Below, piece after piece: positions 38,488 through 47,313 of a stretch of DNA of 64,000 nt. The stretch is from Spirosoma foliorum (GTDB lineage Bacteria > Bacteroidota > Bacteroidia > Cytophagales > Spirosomataceae), in NCBI RefSeq assembly GCF_014117325.1, contig NZ_CP059732.1:1798001-1862000 (forward strand). Reading direction: 5' to 3'. The position numbers and the translations under genes are program-made. Below the pieces are notes generated by a model. The model was given only the letters and a program-made list of their open reading frames with translations, was not told the DNA's origin and made no database searches. The number at the start of each line of letters is the position of its first letter. The first letter of the stretch is position 1.

Positions 38488-39621
38488 ATGAAAGAAATTA
38501 ACCGTATACTGGCTATTTATGATCAACTCGATCATAGGCAACGCAAGGTGGCCCTGGCAACGGTCGTGTACGTGGAAGGATCAGCCTACCGACGACCCGG
38601 TGCCCGTATGCTGGTGAGTGACGATGGCCGCTGGGAGGGCGCCATCAGCGGTGGATGTCTGGAAGGTGACGCGCTGCGTAAAGCTCGTCAGGTCATGCTG
38701 GATGGTAAGCCAATGATCGTGCGCTACGATACCATGGACGACGATGCCAACAGCCTGGGCGTGGGCCTGGGTTGTAACGGCATTATCGATGTGTTCATCG
38801 AGCCAATTGATCCGGCTGATCCAATGAATCCTGTTGCTCTGTTAGGTGAATTTAGCCAGCATCGGGACCGGCGCGTCATTGCTACCATTTGCCGAAAAAC
38901 ACCGGGCTTAGAAATAAGTGAGGGTAGTCGGTTTTTACTTACACAGCAACCAACAAATCAGGTTCCAGTCTGGCTTCTGCCCGATATGGAACTGGTCATG
39001 GAAGTGGGTAAACACTTAACGGCAATAATTCCCTTACTAGGTGGTGTGGTTGAGGTTTTTATTGAACGTCTGGACCCCGGTATCGAGTTGGTAATTTTCG
39101 GGGCTGGCTATGATACAATTCCTCTCACCCGGCTGGCCACCGAAATCGGCTGGCGAGTTACGGTAACCGAAGACTGCATTGCCCACTTAGCGCCCAAACG
39201 CTTTCCGGAAGCGACCTGCCTGCTCTACGCCGATGCTGAGGCTGTAACGGATAAGCTTACCTTCACCGATCGGACAGCCGCCGTGCTCATGTCCCACAAC
39301 TATAACTACGATTTGGCTGTACTAACGAAATTGTTGCTGACCGATGTTCCCTACATCGGCGTTCTGGGTCCCCGGAAGCGTTACGAAAAAATGAAATCCC
39401 ACTGGGATCGATTGGGTAAGTCTTTTGATACAACGATGCTAAAGCGGGTTCATTCCCCGATTGGCTTAGATCTGGGAGCCGAGACGCCGGATGAGATTGC
39501 GCTTTCTATCCTGAGTGAAATTAAAGCCTTTTTCAGCGAGCGGAACGGTGGATTTCTAACCGAACGACCGGGGCCAATCCATGAACGGGTAGCCCTTGAC
39601 GAAGAACTACTTATAGTCTAA
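38488..39621 (+). CDS. XdhC family molybdenum-cofactor insertion protein
   Basis: This 377-residue protein has the XdhC/CoxI N-terminal domain (VEGSAYRRPGARMLVSDDG, then AISGGCLEGDA near 55) and the C-terminal NAD-binding-like part (FGAGYDTIPLTRLA near 210, YIGVLGPRKRYEKM near 290). XdhC proteins bind and sulfurate the molybdenum cofactor for xanthine-dehydrogenase-family enzymes. It is followed 57 nt later by the small and large subunits of such an enzyme, so it is likely its maturation factor. Confidence 0.9.
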   Translation: MKEINRILAIYDQLDHRQRKVALATVVYVEGSAYRRPGARMLVSDDGRWEGAISGGCLEGDALRKARQVMLDGKPMIVRYDTMDDDANSLGVGLGCNGIIDVFIEPIDPADPMNPVALLGEFSQHRDRRVIATICRKTPGLEISEGSRFLLTQQPTNQVPVWLLPDMELVMEVGKHLTAIIPLLGGVVEVFIERLDPGIELVIFGAGYDTIPLTRLATEIGWRVTVTEDCIAHLAPKRFPEATCLLYADAEAVTDKLTFTDRTAAVLMSHNYNYDLAVLTKLLLTDVPYIGVLGPRKRYEKMKSHWDRLGKSFDTTMLKRVHSPIGLDLGAETPDEIALSILSEIKAFFSERNGGFLTERPGPIHERVALDEELLIV

Positions 39622-39678
39622 CTTTATCCTGATACTCAACCTGTATTTTCAGTTGTAAACCCTTTACTTCTTACCACT

Positions 39679-40158
39679 GTGGCAAAATTTAGCATAAAAA
39701 TTAACGGTAAAATCAGGCAGCTGGATGTTGATCCAGCTACGCCCATGCTCTGGATACTCCGCGATCATCTGGACATGCCGGGCACCAAATATGGCTGCGG
39801 TATCGCTCAGTGTGGCGCCTGCACGGTTCATTTAAATGGAACAGCCGTTCGTTCCTGTCAGCTACCTATCTCGACCGTCGGCAAAGAAGCCATCACCACC
39901 ATCGAGGGATTGTCGGCTACCGGTGATCATCCGGTGCAAAAGGCGTGGCTGGAACACGATGTTGCCCAGTGTGGCTATTGTCAGTCCGGGCAAATGATGA
40001 GCGCAGCTTCGCTTTTGAAGACGAATCCCAAGCCTACAGATGAGGACATCGATTTAGCCATGAGCGGGAACATCTGTCGGTGTGGAACATATTTGCGCAT
40101 CAAAGAGGCTATCAAATCGGCAGCTAAAGAAGGAACCAGCTCGTCCACTCGTAAATAA
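39679..40158 (+). CDS. [2Fe-2S] subunit of an isoquinoline 1-oxidoreductase-type hydroxylase
   Basis: This 159-residue protein starts with a GTG at 39679. It has the plant-ferredoxin-like cluster ([12 protein letters not shown] with a further Cys in RSCQLP) and the second cluster (CGYCQSGQ and CRCG, near residues 98 and 133). This is the standard two-cluster small subunit (IorA type) that passes electrons from the molybdenum centre. The large subunit starts 9 nt later. Confidence 0.92.
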   Translation: MAKFSIKINGKIRQLDVDPATPMLWILRDHLDMPGTKYGCGIAQCGACTVHLNGTAVRSCQLPISTVGKEAITTIEGLSATGDHPVQKAWLEHDVAQCGYCQSGQMMSAASLLKTNPKPTDEDIDLAMSGNICRCGTYLRIKEAIKSAAKEGTSSSTRK

Positions 40159-40167
40159 ATCCTGACC

Positions 40168-42420
40168 ATGACTACTAGCAAAACAACCCTTAATCGGCGT
40201 TCTTTCTTAAAGGCGTCATTGCGCTCTGGTGGGGGCATGATGCTCAGCGTGAGCTGGTTATCCAGCGCGAAGGCCGCCGATAAACTACAAGCCTTGAACG
40301 TACCTCAGCAATGGGCTCAGCTTAATGGTTACATTCACATTACAGCGGGCAACGGAATTAAACTCATCTGCCCAAATCCAGAATTTGGTCAGAACGTCAT
40401 GACATCCCTGCCCATGATGGTGGCTGAGGAACTAGATGTGGATTGGAAGAATGTGGTGGTTGAAATGGGGCCGCACGACAACGCGAAATTGGGCCCTCAG
40501 TTTACGGGAGGCAGTAACTCAGTTCGCATGTACTGGAAACCACTCCGTGAAGCCGGAGCAGCCGCCCGGCAGATGCTTTGCGAAGCAGCCGCACAAGCCT
40601 GGGGCGTACCGGTAGCTGAAGTGACTACTAAAGCCGGGGTATTGCAGCACGCGAGTGGCAAATCGGCGAATTACGGCGAGATGGCCAGTAAAGCAGCGAC
40701 TCTTCCGGTGCCCAAAGGTATGAAGCTTAAATCTCCCAAAGATTTTGCTATCGTCCGAAAATCGAAGCGAAATGTTGAAGGCCCTAAAATAGTTACCGGC
40801 AAACCACTGTTCGGGCTGGATTATCGGGTGGAGGAGATGCTCATCGCCATGATTCAGCATCCACCTGCTTTCGGCATGAAACTCAAATCGTTCGATGCCT
40901 CCCAAACCCTCAAAATGCCAGGCATTACCGATGTTTTTACCTTGAAGTTATACGACGACGGTTTCGAGCAGGCTGGTTTCGATACCCGTTCGTTCAATGA
41001 TTTGTTAGTTGTGGTGGGTAAGAGCACCTGGGAAGTCATGAATGCCCGCAAAAAACTAAAAGTGGAGTGGGAACCTGTCGGCGATACCAAAGATACCATG
41101 ATGGGTAGGGGAGGTAAACGGGAAGTGACGGTACCCGGAGGGCTTGAAACGACCAGCACCCAACTGGAAAAAATGGCGGAATGGGCTAAAAAGCCTGCGC
41201 AACAGTTACGAAAAGACGGCGATCCGGAAACGGCGTTTAAAAATGCGGCTCAGATCATTGAGCGCACCTACAATGCACCCTTCCTCGCCCACAATACCAT
41301 GGAGCCGATGAATTTCTTCGCGCATGTGACCCCCGAAAAAGCACTGGTGGCTGGCCCTTTGCAAGCACCAGGTTGGGCAGAACCCTCACTAGCAAAACGA
41401 ATTGGGCTGCCTGCCGACAAGATTGAGATTCAGATGACCCGGATGGGCGGAGGCTTTGGCCGTCGGGCGTATTGCCATTATATGACGGAAGCGGCACTCA
41501 TTTCCCAAAAGGTCAAAGCCCCGGTCAAATTGATATACACCCGAGAAGATGACATGACCTATGGCATCTATCGCCCCATGTACACGGCAACGTACCGAGC
41601 GGCTCTGGATGCCAATAAAAACCTGATTGGATTCCATGTGAAAGGAGGGGGGATACCCGAGCATGCCATTCACGCGAACCGGTTCCCGGCTGGGGCAGTA
41701 GATAACTACCTGGCCGAAGGCTGGGAGATTCCGTCCAATATCACCATTGGCGCTTTTCGGGCTCCTCGTTCTAACTTCAACGCTGCCGCTGAGCAATCCT
41801 TCCTGGATGAAGTGGCGGAGGCCATGGGTAAAGACCCCATAGAGTTTAGATTAGAGTTGTTAAAACGAGCGAAGGAAAATCCAGTTGGCAAAAACAACGA
41901 GTACGATGCCGACCGGTATGCGGGTGTGCTGACACTGGTACGCGACAAGTCGGGTTGGAACAAGCCGGGGAATGAGAAATACCATCGGGGCGTGGCCGCT
42001 TATTTCTGCCATAATTCCTACGCGGCCCATGTAGTCGATATGGTGACTCGTGACGGTAGTCCGTATGTAGAGCGGGTCTTTAGTGCAATGGATTGTGGTA
42101 TCGTGGTCAATCCCGATGCGGCCACCAACATGGTACAGGGAGCGGTGGTTGATGGAATCGGTAACGCCTTTTACGGTGCTCTGACCCATAAAAACGGGGC
42201 TGCTGAGCAGAGTAACTTTAACAATTATCGCCTGATTCGGCATAACGAAGCCCCGAAGAAAATTGAGGTTCACTTTGTTGAAAATGACCTCGACCCAACC
42301 GGCTTGGGTGAGCCGCCTTTCCCTCCGGTGTTTGGGGCGGTGGCCAATGCACTGTATAAAACTACCGGCAAACGACAGTACAATCAGCCGTTTAAGCCCG
42401 AATTAGACAAGCGGATTTAA
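40168..42420 (+). CDS. Molybdopterin-binding large subunit, isoquinoline 1-oxidoreductase (IorB) type
   Basis: This 750-residue protein has a Tat signal (NRRSFLKASLRSGGG), the xanthine-dehydrogenase-like cofactor motif MGGGFGRRAYCHY (about residue 427) and AFRAPRSNFN (about 530). The C-terminal GLGEPPFPPV carries the likely catalytic Glu. The layout follows periplasmic molybdenum hydroxylases that oxidise aldehydes or N-heterocycles; the substrate is not known. It forms an operon with XdhC and the [2Fe-2S] subunit. Confidence 0.92.
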   Translation: MTTSKTTLNRRSFLKASLRSGGGMMLSVSWLSSAKAADKLQALNVPQQWAQLNGYIHITAGNGIKLICPNPEFGQNVMTSLPMMVAEELDVDWKNVVVEMGPHDNAKLGPQFTGGSNSVRMYWKPLREAGAAARQMLCEAAAQAWGVPVAEVTTKAGVLQHASGKSANYGEMASKAATLPVPKGMKLKSPKDFAIVRKSKRNVEGPKIVTGKPLFGLDYRVEEMLIAMIQHPPAFGMKLKSFDASQTLKMPGITDVFTLKLYDDGFEQAGFDTRSFNDLLVVVGKSTWEVMNARKKLKVEWEPVGDTKDTMMGRGGKREVTVPGGLETTSTQLEKMAEWAKKPAQQLRKDGDPETAFKNAAQIIERTYNAPFLAHNTMEPMNFFAHVTPEKALVAGPLQAPGWAEPSLAKRIGLPADKIEIQMTRMGGGFGRRAYCHYMTEAALISQKVKAPVKLIYTREDDMTYGIYRPMYTATYRAALDANKNLIGFHVKGGGIPEHAIHANRFPAGAVDNYLAEGWEIPSNITIGAFRAPRSNFNAAAEQSFLDEVAEAMGKDPIEFRLELLKRAKENPVGKNNEYDADRYAGVLTLVRDKSGWNKPGNEKYHRGVAAYFCHNSYAAHVVDMVTRDGSPYVERVFSAMDCGIVVNPDAATNMVQGAVVDGIGNAFYGALTHKNGAAEQSNFNNYRLIRHNEAPKKIEVHFVENDLDPTGLGEPPFPPVFGAVANALYKTTGKRQYNQPFKPELDKRI

Positions 42421-42441
42421 GACTGGAACTGTTAACGCACT

Positions 42442-42486
42442 AGAGCCGGGACCTGGTTGATCAGTTCCGACTCTTTGCTTTTTTAG
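42442..42486 (+). terminator. Terminator after the molybdenum hydroxylase operon
   Basis: An imperfect hairpin has AGAGCCGGGAC on the left and GTTCCGACTCT on the right (one mismatch, one G-T), followed by TTGCTTTTTT. It lies 22 nt after the stop of the large subunit. Confidence 0.65.
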
Positions 42487-42723
42487 CGGTTGCTGCATCA
42501 TTTACACACGCATAATTAAGGGGGTCTTTACTTTCTAAACAGCTGTAGTAAAAACCACATATTAGAAACTTAGGACTACCCTATTTTTTGTTTAGTAGAT
42601 AATTTAATTGCTCAGTAGCAAATTCACTTATAATCCAATCATTTATAGTCGAAAGTAGTCTTATTTTATCCTTTGCCTCTGAAGTATTAATAGCAGCTAA
42701 GGCCCAAATGCATTTTTTAGCTA

Positions 42724-43906
42724 GTGTTGTCTAAAGATTAAACTGTCGGGTATAGCTTATGTAATTTTACTCGGGCATCTTTGGTGGTAAACTGCCAGTT
42801 CGCCTTCGCTTGTTTGGCATTTCTGTTTGCTTGCCAGGCGGTAATTTCTGCTACCAGCAACTCTTTGGTCGCAATGTGCCGATTCAGGCAATCACGCTGT
42901 AAGATGGACAACTCAATCTCAGCCATGTCAAGCCAACTGCCATGCTTGGGGGTATAGACAAACTCCAATCGATCCAGATACGCTTTGGCTTTCTCGGCCC
43001 CAAAAACTGTATAAAATGCACTGGGTTTATGGGCACTCAGATTATCTCCAACCACCGTCATTTTTACACAGTCTGTATAAGGGCCGTCCAATAAATTGGC
43101 TAGCACACCCACCCACGTAATGGCCTTGTGATCGTCTTTGACTTCGACAAACCGTTGCCCTGCCAAGGGTTCAAAGGCCATATAAATCTCGCCTACGCCC
43201 CGCCGGATGTATTCGGAATCTTGGATGCGTGTGCCGTCGGCGGAACGATATTGCTTGATTTCGATTAGTTGTTTGGGTGATTCGTCCACACAAACAACGG
43301 GAAACCGCTCATCATAAGGTCGCTCATAAACAGCTAAAACCTGTTCCATATAGTACACAAAATCGGCACTTTGCTTGGGCGGAATCACCCATCCCTTGAC
43401 CCGCCAGGGCTTAAGTTGGTTTTTTTTAACACCGTTGCCACACTCGTGTGAGAAAGCGTTTCAACTACTTGGAGTTCGACCAGTCGATCCGCAATAGCCT
43501 GTAATTTCCAGCGGCTTTCACCGACTGGTGGTTCGCTACAGGCAATGGCAATCAAGTGAGCTTCCACTTCCCCCGTCAGCTTTTTGTCGGAACGGGGCTG
43601 GCGGGGCTTTGGATCAAAGACCGCCATGCCCTGCTCACAAAATTCTTTGCGAATCCGCTCAACACTGCGTGTGGAGAGATGATAGGTGGCGGCAATCGTA
43701 GTTTGGCTCTGGCGTTCGACAGCCTCGTCACTGGCCAAAAGCACCTGTGCTTTTTGGATGAGTTTAGCGGCTGTTTTGCCTTTTTGGACTTTAGCCAGTA
43801 ATTCTGTACGTTCGGTGGCCGTTAGAGTCAGTCGATGCTTAGTCATGGAAGATGAGTTACAGCATCAAAAATACAAAAAGCCGCCAGACTACTCTTTAAG
43901 TAACAC
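42724..43906 (-). mobile_element. IS630-family insertion sequence
   Basis: A 1183-bp element has imperfect terminal repeats, GTGTTGTCTAAAGATTA on the left and the matching GTGTTACTTAAAGAGTA on the right (read inward). It is flanked by TA at 42722-42723 and 43907-43908, the IS630/Tc1 target duplication. It carries one transposase in two overlapping frames. Confidence 0.88.
42738..43846 (-). CDS. IS630-family transposase, joined by -1 frameshift
   Basis: Two minus-strand frames, 43385-43846 (153 residues, helix-turn-helix) and 42738-43388 (216 residues, DDE endonuclease), overlap by 4 nt. The first frame carries a run of eight A (plus-strand T at 43420-43427). A -1 slip there gives a protein that reads on as LKPWRVKGWVIPPKQS, the expected IS630 sequence. 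Catalytic residues are seen in CVDESPKQL, VVGDNLSAHK and GSWLDMAEIELS. The element looks intact. Confidence 0.85.
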
Positions 43907-43989
43907 TAGCGACCTCCCATCATCCCAATCGGGTATACTTGAGATGGTCCTAAAAATCCGGACACGAAACTTTTTTAACTTCGTGTCAA

Positions 43990-44293
43990 ATGGCCAAACA
44001 TTCAACTCCCAAACGAAAGTACACCGCTGAATTCAAAGCCGATGTGCTGCGCCTGGTTGCCAACGGCGAACCCATCCTTGCCGTAGCTCGTAAAATGGGC
44101 ATCAGCGATAGCATCATCCATGCCTGGCGGGCGGCTGAAAAAAAGAACAAAGGGGAAGAAAAACAATCATCCGCTTTGGAAGATGAAACGGTCCGCCGTG
44201 GCGGTTGAGTCGCTCAAACGACAACTCCGTCAAACCGAAATGGAGCGAGCGATTTTAAAAAAAGCTGTCGCCATTTTCAGCCGAATGACTTGA
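43990..44293 (+). pseudogene. IS3 orfA, frameshifted by one 16-bp insert
   Basis: The helix-turn-helix start (MAKHSTPKRKYTAEFKADVL, ARKMGISDSIIHAW) runs into a stop at 44208. Removing the 16 bp at 44188-44203 gives a 95-residue frame ending in MERAILKKAVAIFSRMT, the usual orfA leucine-zipper end. A run TTAAAAAAAG near its end is a likely slip site toward orfB. Confidence 0.8.
44188..44203 (+). repeat. 16-bp hairpin element, copy 2
   Basis: ACGGTCCGCCGTGGCG, stem ACGG/CCGT, loop TCCG, tail GGCG, inside IS3 orfA. Removal restores the orfA frame. Confidence 0.75.
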
Positions 44294-44754
44294 GACTAGT
44301 TTACCAGTTTATTAAACAGGAAGAGCCCAACTTTCCAATAAGATTGTTGTGTAACACGTTGGAAGTCAGCAAAAGTAGTTACTATGCTTACCGATCCGGC
44401 CAAACCTTTCAAGTCTCCCAGAACGATCAACAGATGACAACGCACATTCAGGAAATTTTCTGGGAAAACCGTCGGCGATATGGTAGTCGTCGAGTGCAGA
44501 AAGCGCTGTTTGAAGAGGGGATAGAATTGGGGCGTCATCGAATCAGACGGCTTATGGAACAACACAATTGGCAAGCGATTCAGCCCCGCAGTTTTGTTCC
44601 CCGCACTACCGATTCAAGTCACGGCTTGCGTCCCTGCCCCAATTTATTGCTGGAACTGGGCGTACCTGTTCGGCCTGATCAGGCTTGGGTGGGGGATATA
44701 ACATACCTACCGCTTACTGGCGGAGATTGGGTATATTTAGCGAGTTGGTTAGAC

Positions 44755-44770
44755 CGCACGGGCGGCCCCG
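44755..44770 (-). repeat. 16-bp hairpin element, copy 3
   Basis: On the minus strand CGGGGCCGCCCGTGCG, stem CGGG/CCCG, loop GCCG, tail TGCG. Removal gives DLFSRRIVGW in orfB. It is identical to the copy at 56282-56297. Confidence 0.8.
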
Positions 44771-45014
44771 TTGTTCTCCCGCCGGATTGTCGGTTGGTGT
44801 GTCGATTTAACGATGGAAGAGAGCTTGATTATTAGGGCCTTCGATCAAGCTACTGCCTTACGGCGGCCCAAATCGGGCTTAATTGTGCACTCGGACCAAG
44901 GTGGCCAGTATTTCGGTAAAGTTTTTCAGAAACGGCTTGACAAATGGGCTTGCCGCCAGAGCATGGCCGAGAAAGATAACCCTTATTAGAATGCCCATGC
45001 GGAATCCTTGTGGA

Positions 45015-45030
45015 TCGGACCGCCGAAGCG
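45015..45030 (+). repeat. 16-bp hairpin element, copy 4
   Basis: TCGGACCGCCGAAGCG, stem TCGG/CCGA, loop ACCG, tail AGCG. Removal gives ESLWSRLKAE in orfB. Confidence 0.8.
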
Positions 45031-45599
45031 GCCGTCTGAAAGCAGAACTATTAGAAGATGGCTGCTTTGATAACCTGCAAGACGCTCACGATGAGCTATT
45101 TAATTATATTGAAGGGTATTATAACCTCCGACGTTTGCATTCGGCCTTAGGCTATCAATCACCGATTAATTTTGAGAAGCAGTATTACCAAGCTAATTTC
45201 ACTCAAACTCTAAATGACAAAGTGTCCGGCTAAACCGGCCCACCTCAACTGAGTGCAGTTTCATAAAGAATAGGAACACTCTTAGGATCTTCAACCTCTT
45301 CTAAAAGCATTACTATATCTTCATGTCTAGTATGCCATTTTTGGGCTAGTAACTCTAGCAGTATATCACTATAATCCAAGTCAACTCCATTTAAGTCAGC
45401 AACAGCTAATGTGGCCTCCAGTCCTTCTAAATATTTTTGTTGAATATTACTTCTAAGTAAAGCTATTATTTTTGCTTTGTGGACTTTTTTCCCATTCTCT
45501 GAATATTGATCTATATAATTGTCGAAAGGATCTCTTGATTCAAATAGCCCTTTGTAGAAAGCATTAAAATCAGACATAAAATTTTGTTGTATAAGTGCC

Positions 45600-45731
45600 G
45601 TGGCTATTGCATAAGTCTGAATGGATTCTGAAAAGCCTTATCCAGCCCCCTGTTTTCGGTGGAAGAATCACCCCTAAAGTGGCTTCTTTGCGGGCTACCT
45701 TAATGCCTGTCAAGACTTTTGCAATAGCCAC
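45600..45731. mobile_element. MITE-like element 1
   Basis: A 132-bp noncoding unit starting GTGGCTATTGCATAAGTC and ending in the inverted GACTTTTGCAATAGCCAC. It is flanked on both sides by TGCC (45596-45599 and 45732-45735), a likely 4-bp target duplication. The ends match those of the element at 46350-46479. No autonomous copy is in the window. Confidence 0.75.
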
Positions 45732-45771
45732 TGCCGTTATGGCAAGCAAAGTGGTATTTATATGTATGGTG

Positions 45772-46209
45772 CTATTTCTTCACGGTCACCTGAACAATTT
45801 TTGAATTGTCTATTTTCTGCACCACGCCCCCTTTTGTCTGTGACTCGACATCCTCAAATTGAATCAAGAAGCGGTCACCTACTTGAGCTTGCTTGAATAA
45901 ACTAGCTACTGACTCATCGCTTGGCCAGTTAACAAAGCTAACTCGTCTTGTATCTCGTACTAAATTGAGAATAGCCTTGTTGATTAATACAGTGGGTTTT
46001 AGTTGGGGATATTGTTGCTGGCTGTTTTGAGTGAGTTGGGCTCTCAACTGTAGTGTTCTGGTATGCGCTGGGATGCCTTGGCTAAGATCAAGGGGCTTAC
46101 CATCCGCTACTATTGTCACATCATAACTTGGCTTTTGAGCCAAGCAAGCTAGTGAAGTTGTCAGGCTAACTATCGCCATCAGTGAAAGAGAAAAGAGTCT
46201 AGGACGCAT
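45772..46209 (-). CDS. Hypothetical secreted protein with GldM-C-like motif
   Basis: This 145-residue protein has a signal peptide (about 1-24, ending CLAQ). The end contains AQVGDRFLIQFEDVESQTKGG, similar to the GDR-type motif in the C-terminal domain of GldM-like proteins. The start VTIVADGKPLDLSQGIP also fits a beta-sandwich domain. I do not know the role. It lies between the two MITE-like elements. Confidence 0.55.
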   Translation of the reverse strand: MRPRLFSLSLMAIVSLTTSLACLAQKPSYDVTIVADGKPLDLSQGIPAHTRTLQLRAQLTQNSQQQYPQLKPTVLINKAILNLVRDTRRVSFVNWPSDESVASLFKQAQVGDRFLIQFEDVESQTKGGVVQKIDNSKIVQVTVKK

Positions 46210-46349
46210 AAGGTAGGAGGATTAAGTAGAACCTATCCACGAAACGAAGGCAGCGAACAGTTCTATATACCAACTAGCTCATAAAACTATAAATTTAGTT
46301 AGCGGCTTGAAGTTAAGTAATGCGAATCAGGTTGTGTTGTATAATCTAT

Positions 46350-46479
46350 GTGGCTGTTGCAAAAGCCTCGAATGTGGATAAAAGGGTTAGTTAGACTATC
46401 AAGTTGTGATTACTGATTGACTAAAAATGGGTGATTCGGCGTGCCCTGTCAAGCAGATATCGACTTTTGCAACAGCCAC
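46350..46479. mobile_element. MITE-like element 2
   Basis: A 130-bp unit with ends GTGGCTGTTGCAAAAGCC and the inverted CGACTTTTGCAACAGCCAC. It is flanked by CTAT at 46346-46349 and 46480-46483. It is the same family as 45600-45731, with a different middle. The 4-bp duplication and the ends suggest an IS5-like or similar source, which is only a guess. Confidence 0.75.
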
Positions 46480-46484
46480 CTATG

Positions 46485-46541
46485 TTATGTTAGCCAAAGT
46501 ACAAACAGTCAGGTTAAATGCTGTTTCAAAAAACGCCCTTA
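46485..46541 (+). repeat. Diverged direct repeat, copy 1
   Basis: About 57 bp starting TTATGTTAGCCAAAGTAC and running through TGTTTCAAAAAACGCCCTT matches 48664-48719 with few differences. It ends 30 nt before the lipoprotein gene and could be a shared leader or the end of an unknown element. Confidence 0.5.
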
Positions 46542-46570
46542 TACATGAAAGCTGTTATGATTTTATTCTG

Positions 46571-46885
46571 ATGAAGCAACTGACTGTTTTTCTATTACTT
46601 GGCTTAATAGGTTGTCATAACAGTCAAGTTGAGCCGCCGGAAGTGAAGGCAACCATTCTGACTTATGAACCTACTGGATACGTTTGTGATGGTGGTTACA
46701 CAATTAAGTCTGAAACAGAAGCAATTTACATGGCTCGTACGACAAACCTTCCCACTCCTTACAACGATTTCAATACCCTTAAACTTCCAGTCTCGGTATG
46801 GATTCGTTATAAAAATCCAGCTACTCTAGTGGAAAATTGTGGGCAACCCCCATTGATTCAAATAGTGTCTATGCGAGCGAGGTGA
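46571..46885 (+). CDS. Small putative lipoprotein
   Basis: This 104-residue protein starts at ATG 46571, which opens a lipoprotein signal with box LLGLIGC (Cys 15); in-frame codons further upstream belong to the MITE. The mature part (EVKATILTYEPTGYVCDGGYTI) has no recognised domain. It stands alone between MITE 2 and the truncated lipoprotein. Confidence 0.55.
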   Translation: MKQLTVFLLLGLIGCHNSQVEPPEVKATILTYEPTGYVCDGGYTIKSETEAIYMARTTNLPTPYNDFNTLKLPVSVWIRYKNPATLVENCGQPPLIQIVSMRAR

Positions 46886-47098
46886 CTTTTTAGTACACCA
46901 AGAATGTGAAGTTATGATATGAAGAGCGATTTCTTAATTTATTCCCTTTGCATATGATTAGTTCTATGACTTAAATGGAAATAATACAATTTTTAAAAAA
47001 ATACCATATTGTCTTAGTGGATGTATATCCGACAACTTATGCACGTTGCTAAACCTTCAATCTGATTCGTAGTTAATGAATCAAAAAAGCAACGTTTC

Positions 47099-47313
47099 AT
47101 GGGAAAGATCTTTTGTCTGTTGCTGCTCATGGCAGCTACTAGTTGTAAAAATGATACCGTAAGTCCAACAGGTAGTTTTAAAATTACCTATGTCTATAAC
47201 CTTAGTACAAGTGCAGGAGGTCCCTATTATAACTTGTATACCGAATTAAGTTATGAACGGGGCGTATGCTACTGGTATAGGTTTACAATGGAGAACAAGG
47301 CTGCCAATCAGCT
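47099..47313 (+). pseudogene. Lipoprotein gene truncated by an IS3 element
   Basis: A lipoprotein start (MGKIFCLLLLMAATSCKNDTV, Cys 16) runs into the end of the IS3 element near 47314 after about 71 codons (last own residues MENKAANQL). The open frame continues to 47464 only because the IS reads through in antisense. I could not find the missing C-terminus beyond 48635. Confidence 0.5.

Larger units (their letters stand above)
44290..45233 (+). pseudogene. IS3 orfB, broken by two 16-bp inserts and a stop
   Basis: Transposase with helical start (YQFIKQEEPNFPIRLLCNTL) and DDE core (VGDITYLPL, SDQGGQYFG and the last Glu in NAHAESLW). Removing 44755-44770 and 45015-45030 leaves 912 nt, exactly 304 codons, and restores WLDLFSRRIVGW and LWSRLKAELLEDG. 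One TAG remains at 44987-44989, in place of an acidic codon before NAHAES. So the gene has three separate lesions. Confidence 0.82.
43940..45247 (+). mobile_element. IS3-family insertion sequence carrying three 16-bp insertions
   Basis: A 1308-bp element with matching ends (TGAGATGGTCC at 43940 and the reverse complement of TGAGGTGGGCC at 45247). It is flanked by the 3-bp duplication ACT (43937-43939 and 45248-45250). It contains orfA and orfB, both broken by 16-bp inserts and orfB also by a stop codon, so it is not autonomous. It interrupts the HEAT-like gene. Confidence 0.88.
42581..45577 (-). pseudogene. HEAT-like protein gene interrupted by IS630 and IS3
   Basis: The minus-strand gene is in three pieces: 45248-45577 (MSDFNAFYKGLFESRDPF to YETALS), 43907-43936 (IPDWDDGRSL) and 42581-42721 (AKKCIWALAAINTSEAKDK to NYLLNKK and stop). 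If both insertion elements and their target duplications (TA and ACT) are removed, the frame is continuous at both joints and gives a 166-residue protein. The helical character and the WALAAINTSEAKDKI motif resemble HEAT-repeat or immunity-type proteins. I do not know its role. Confidence 0.8.
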
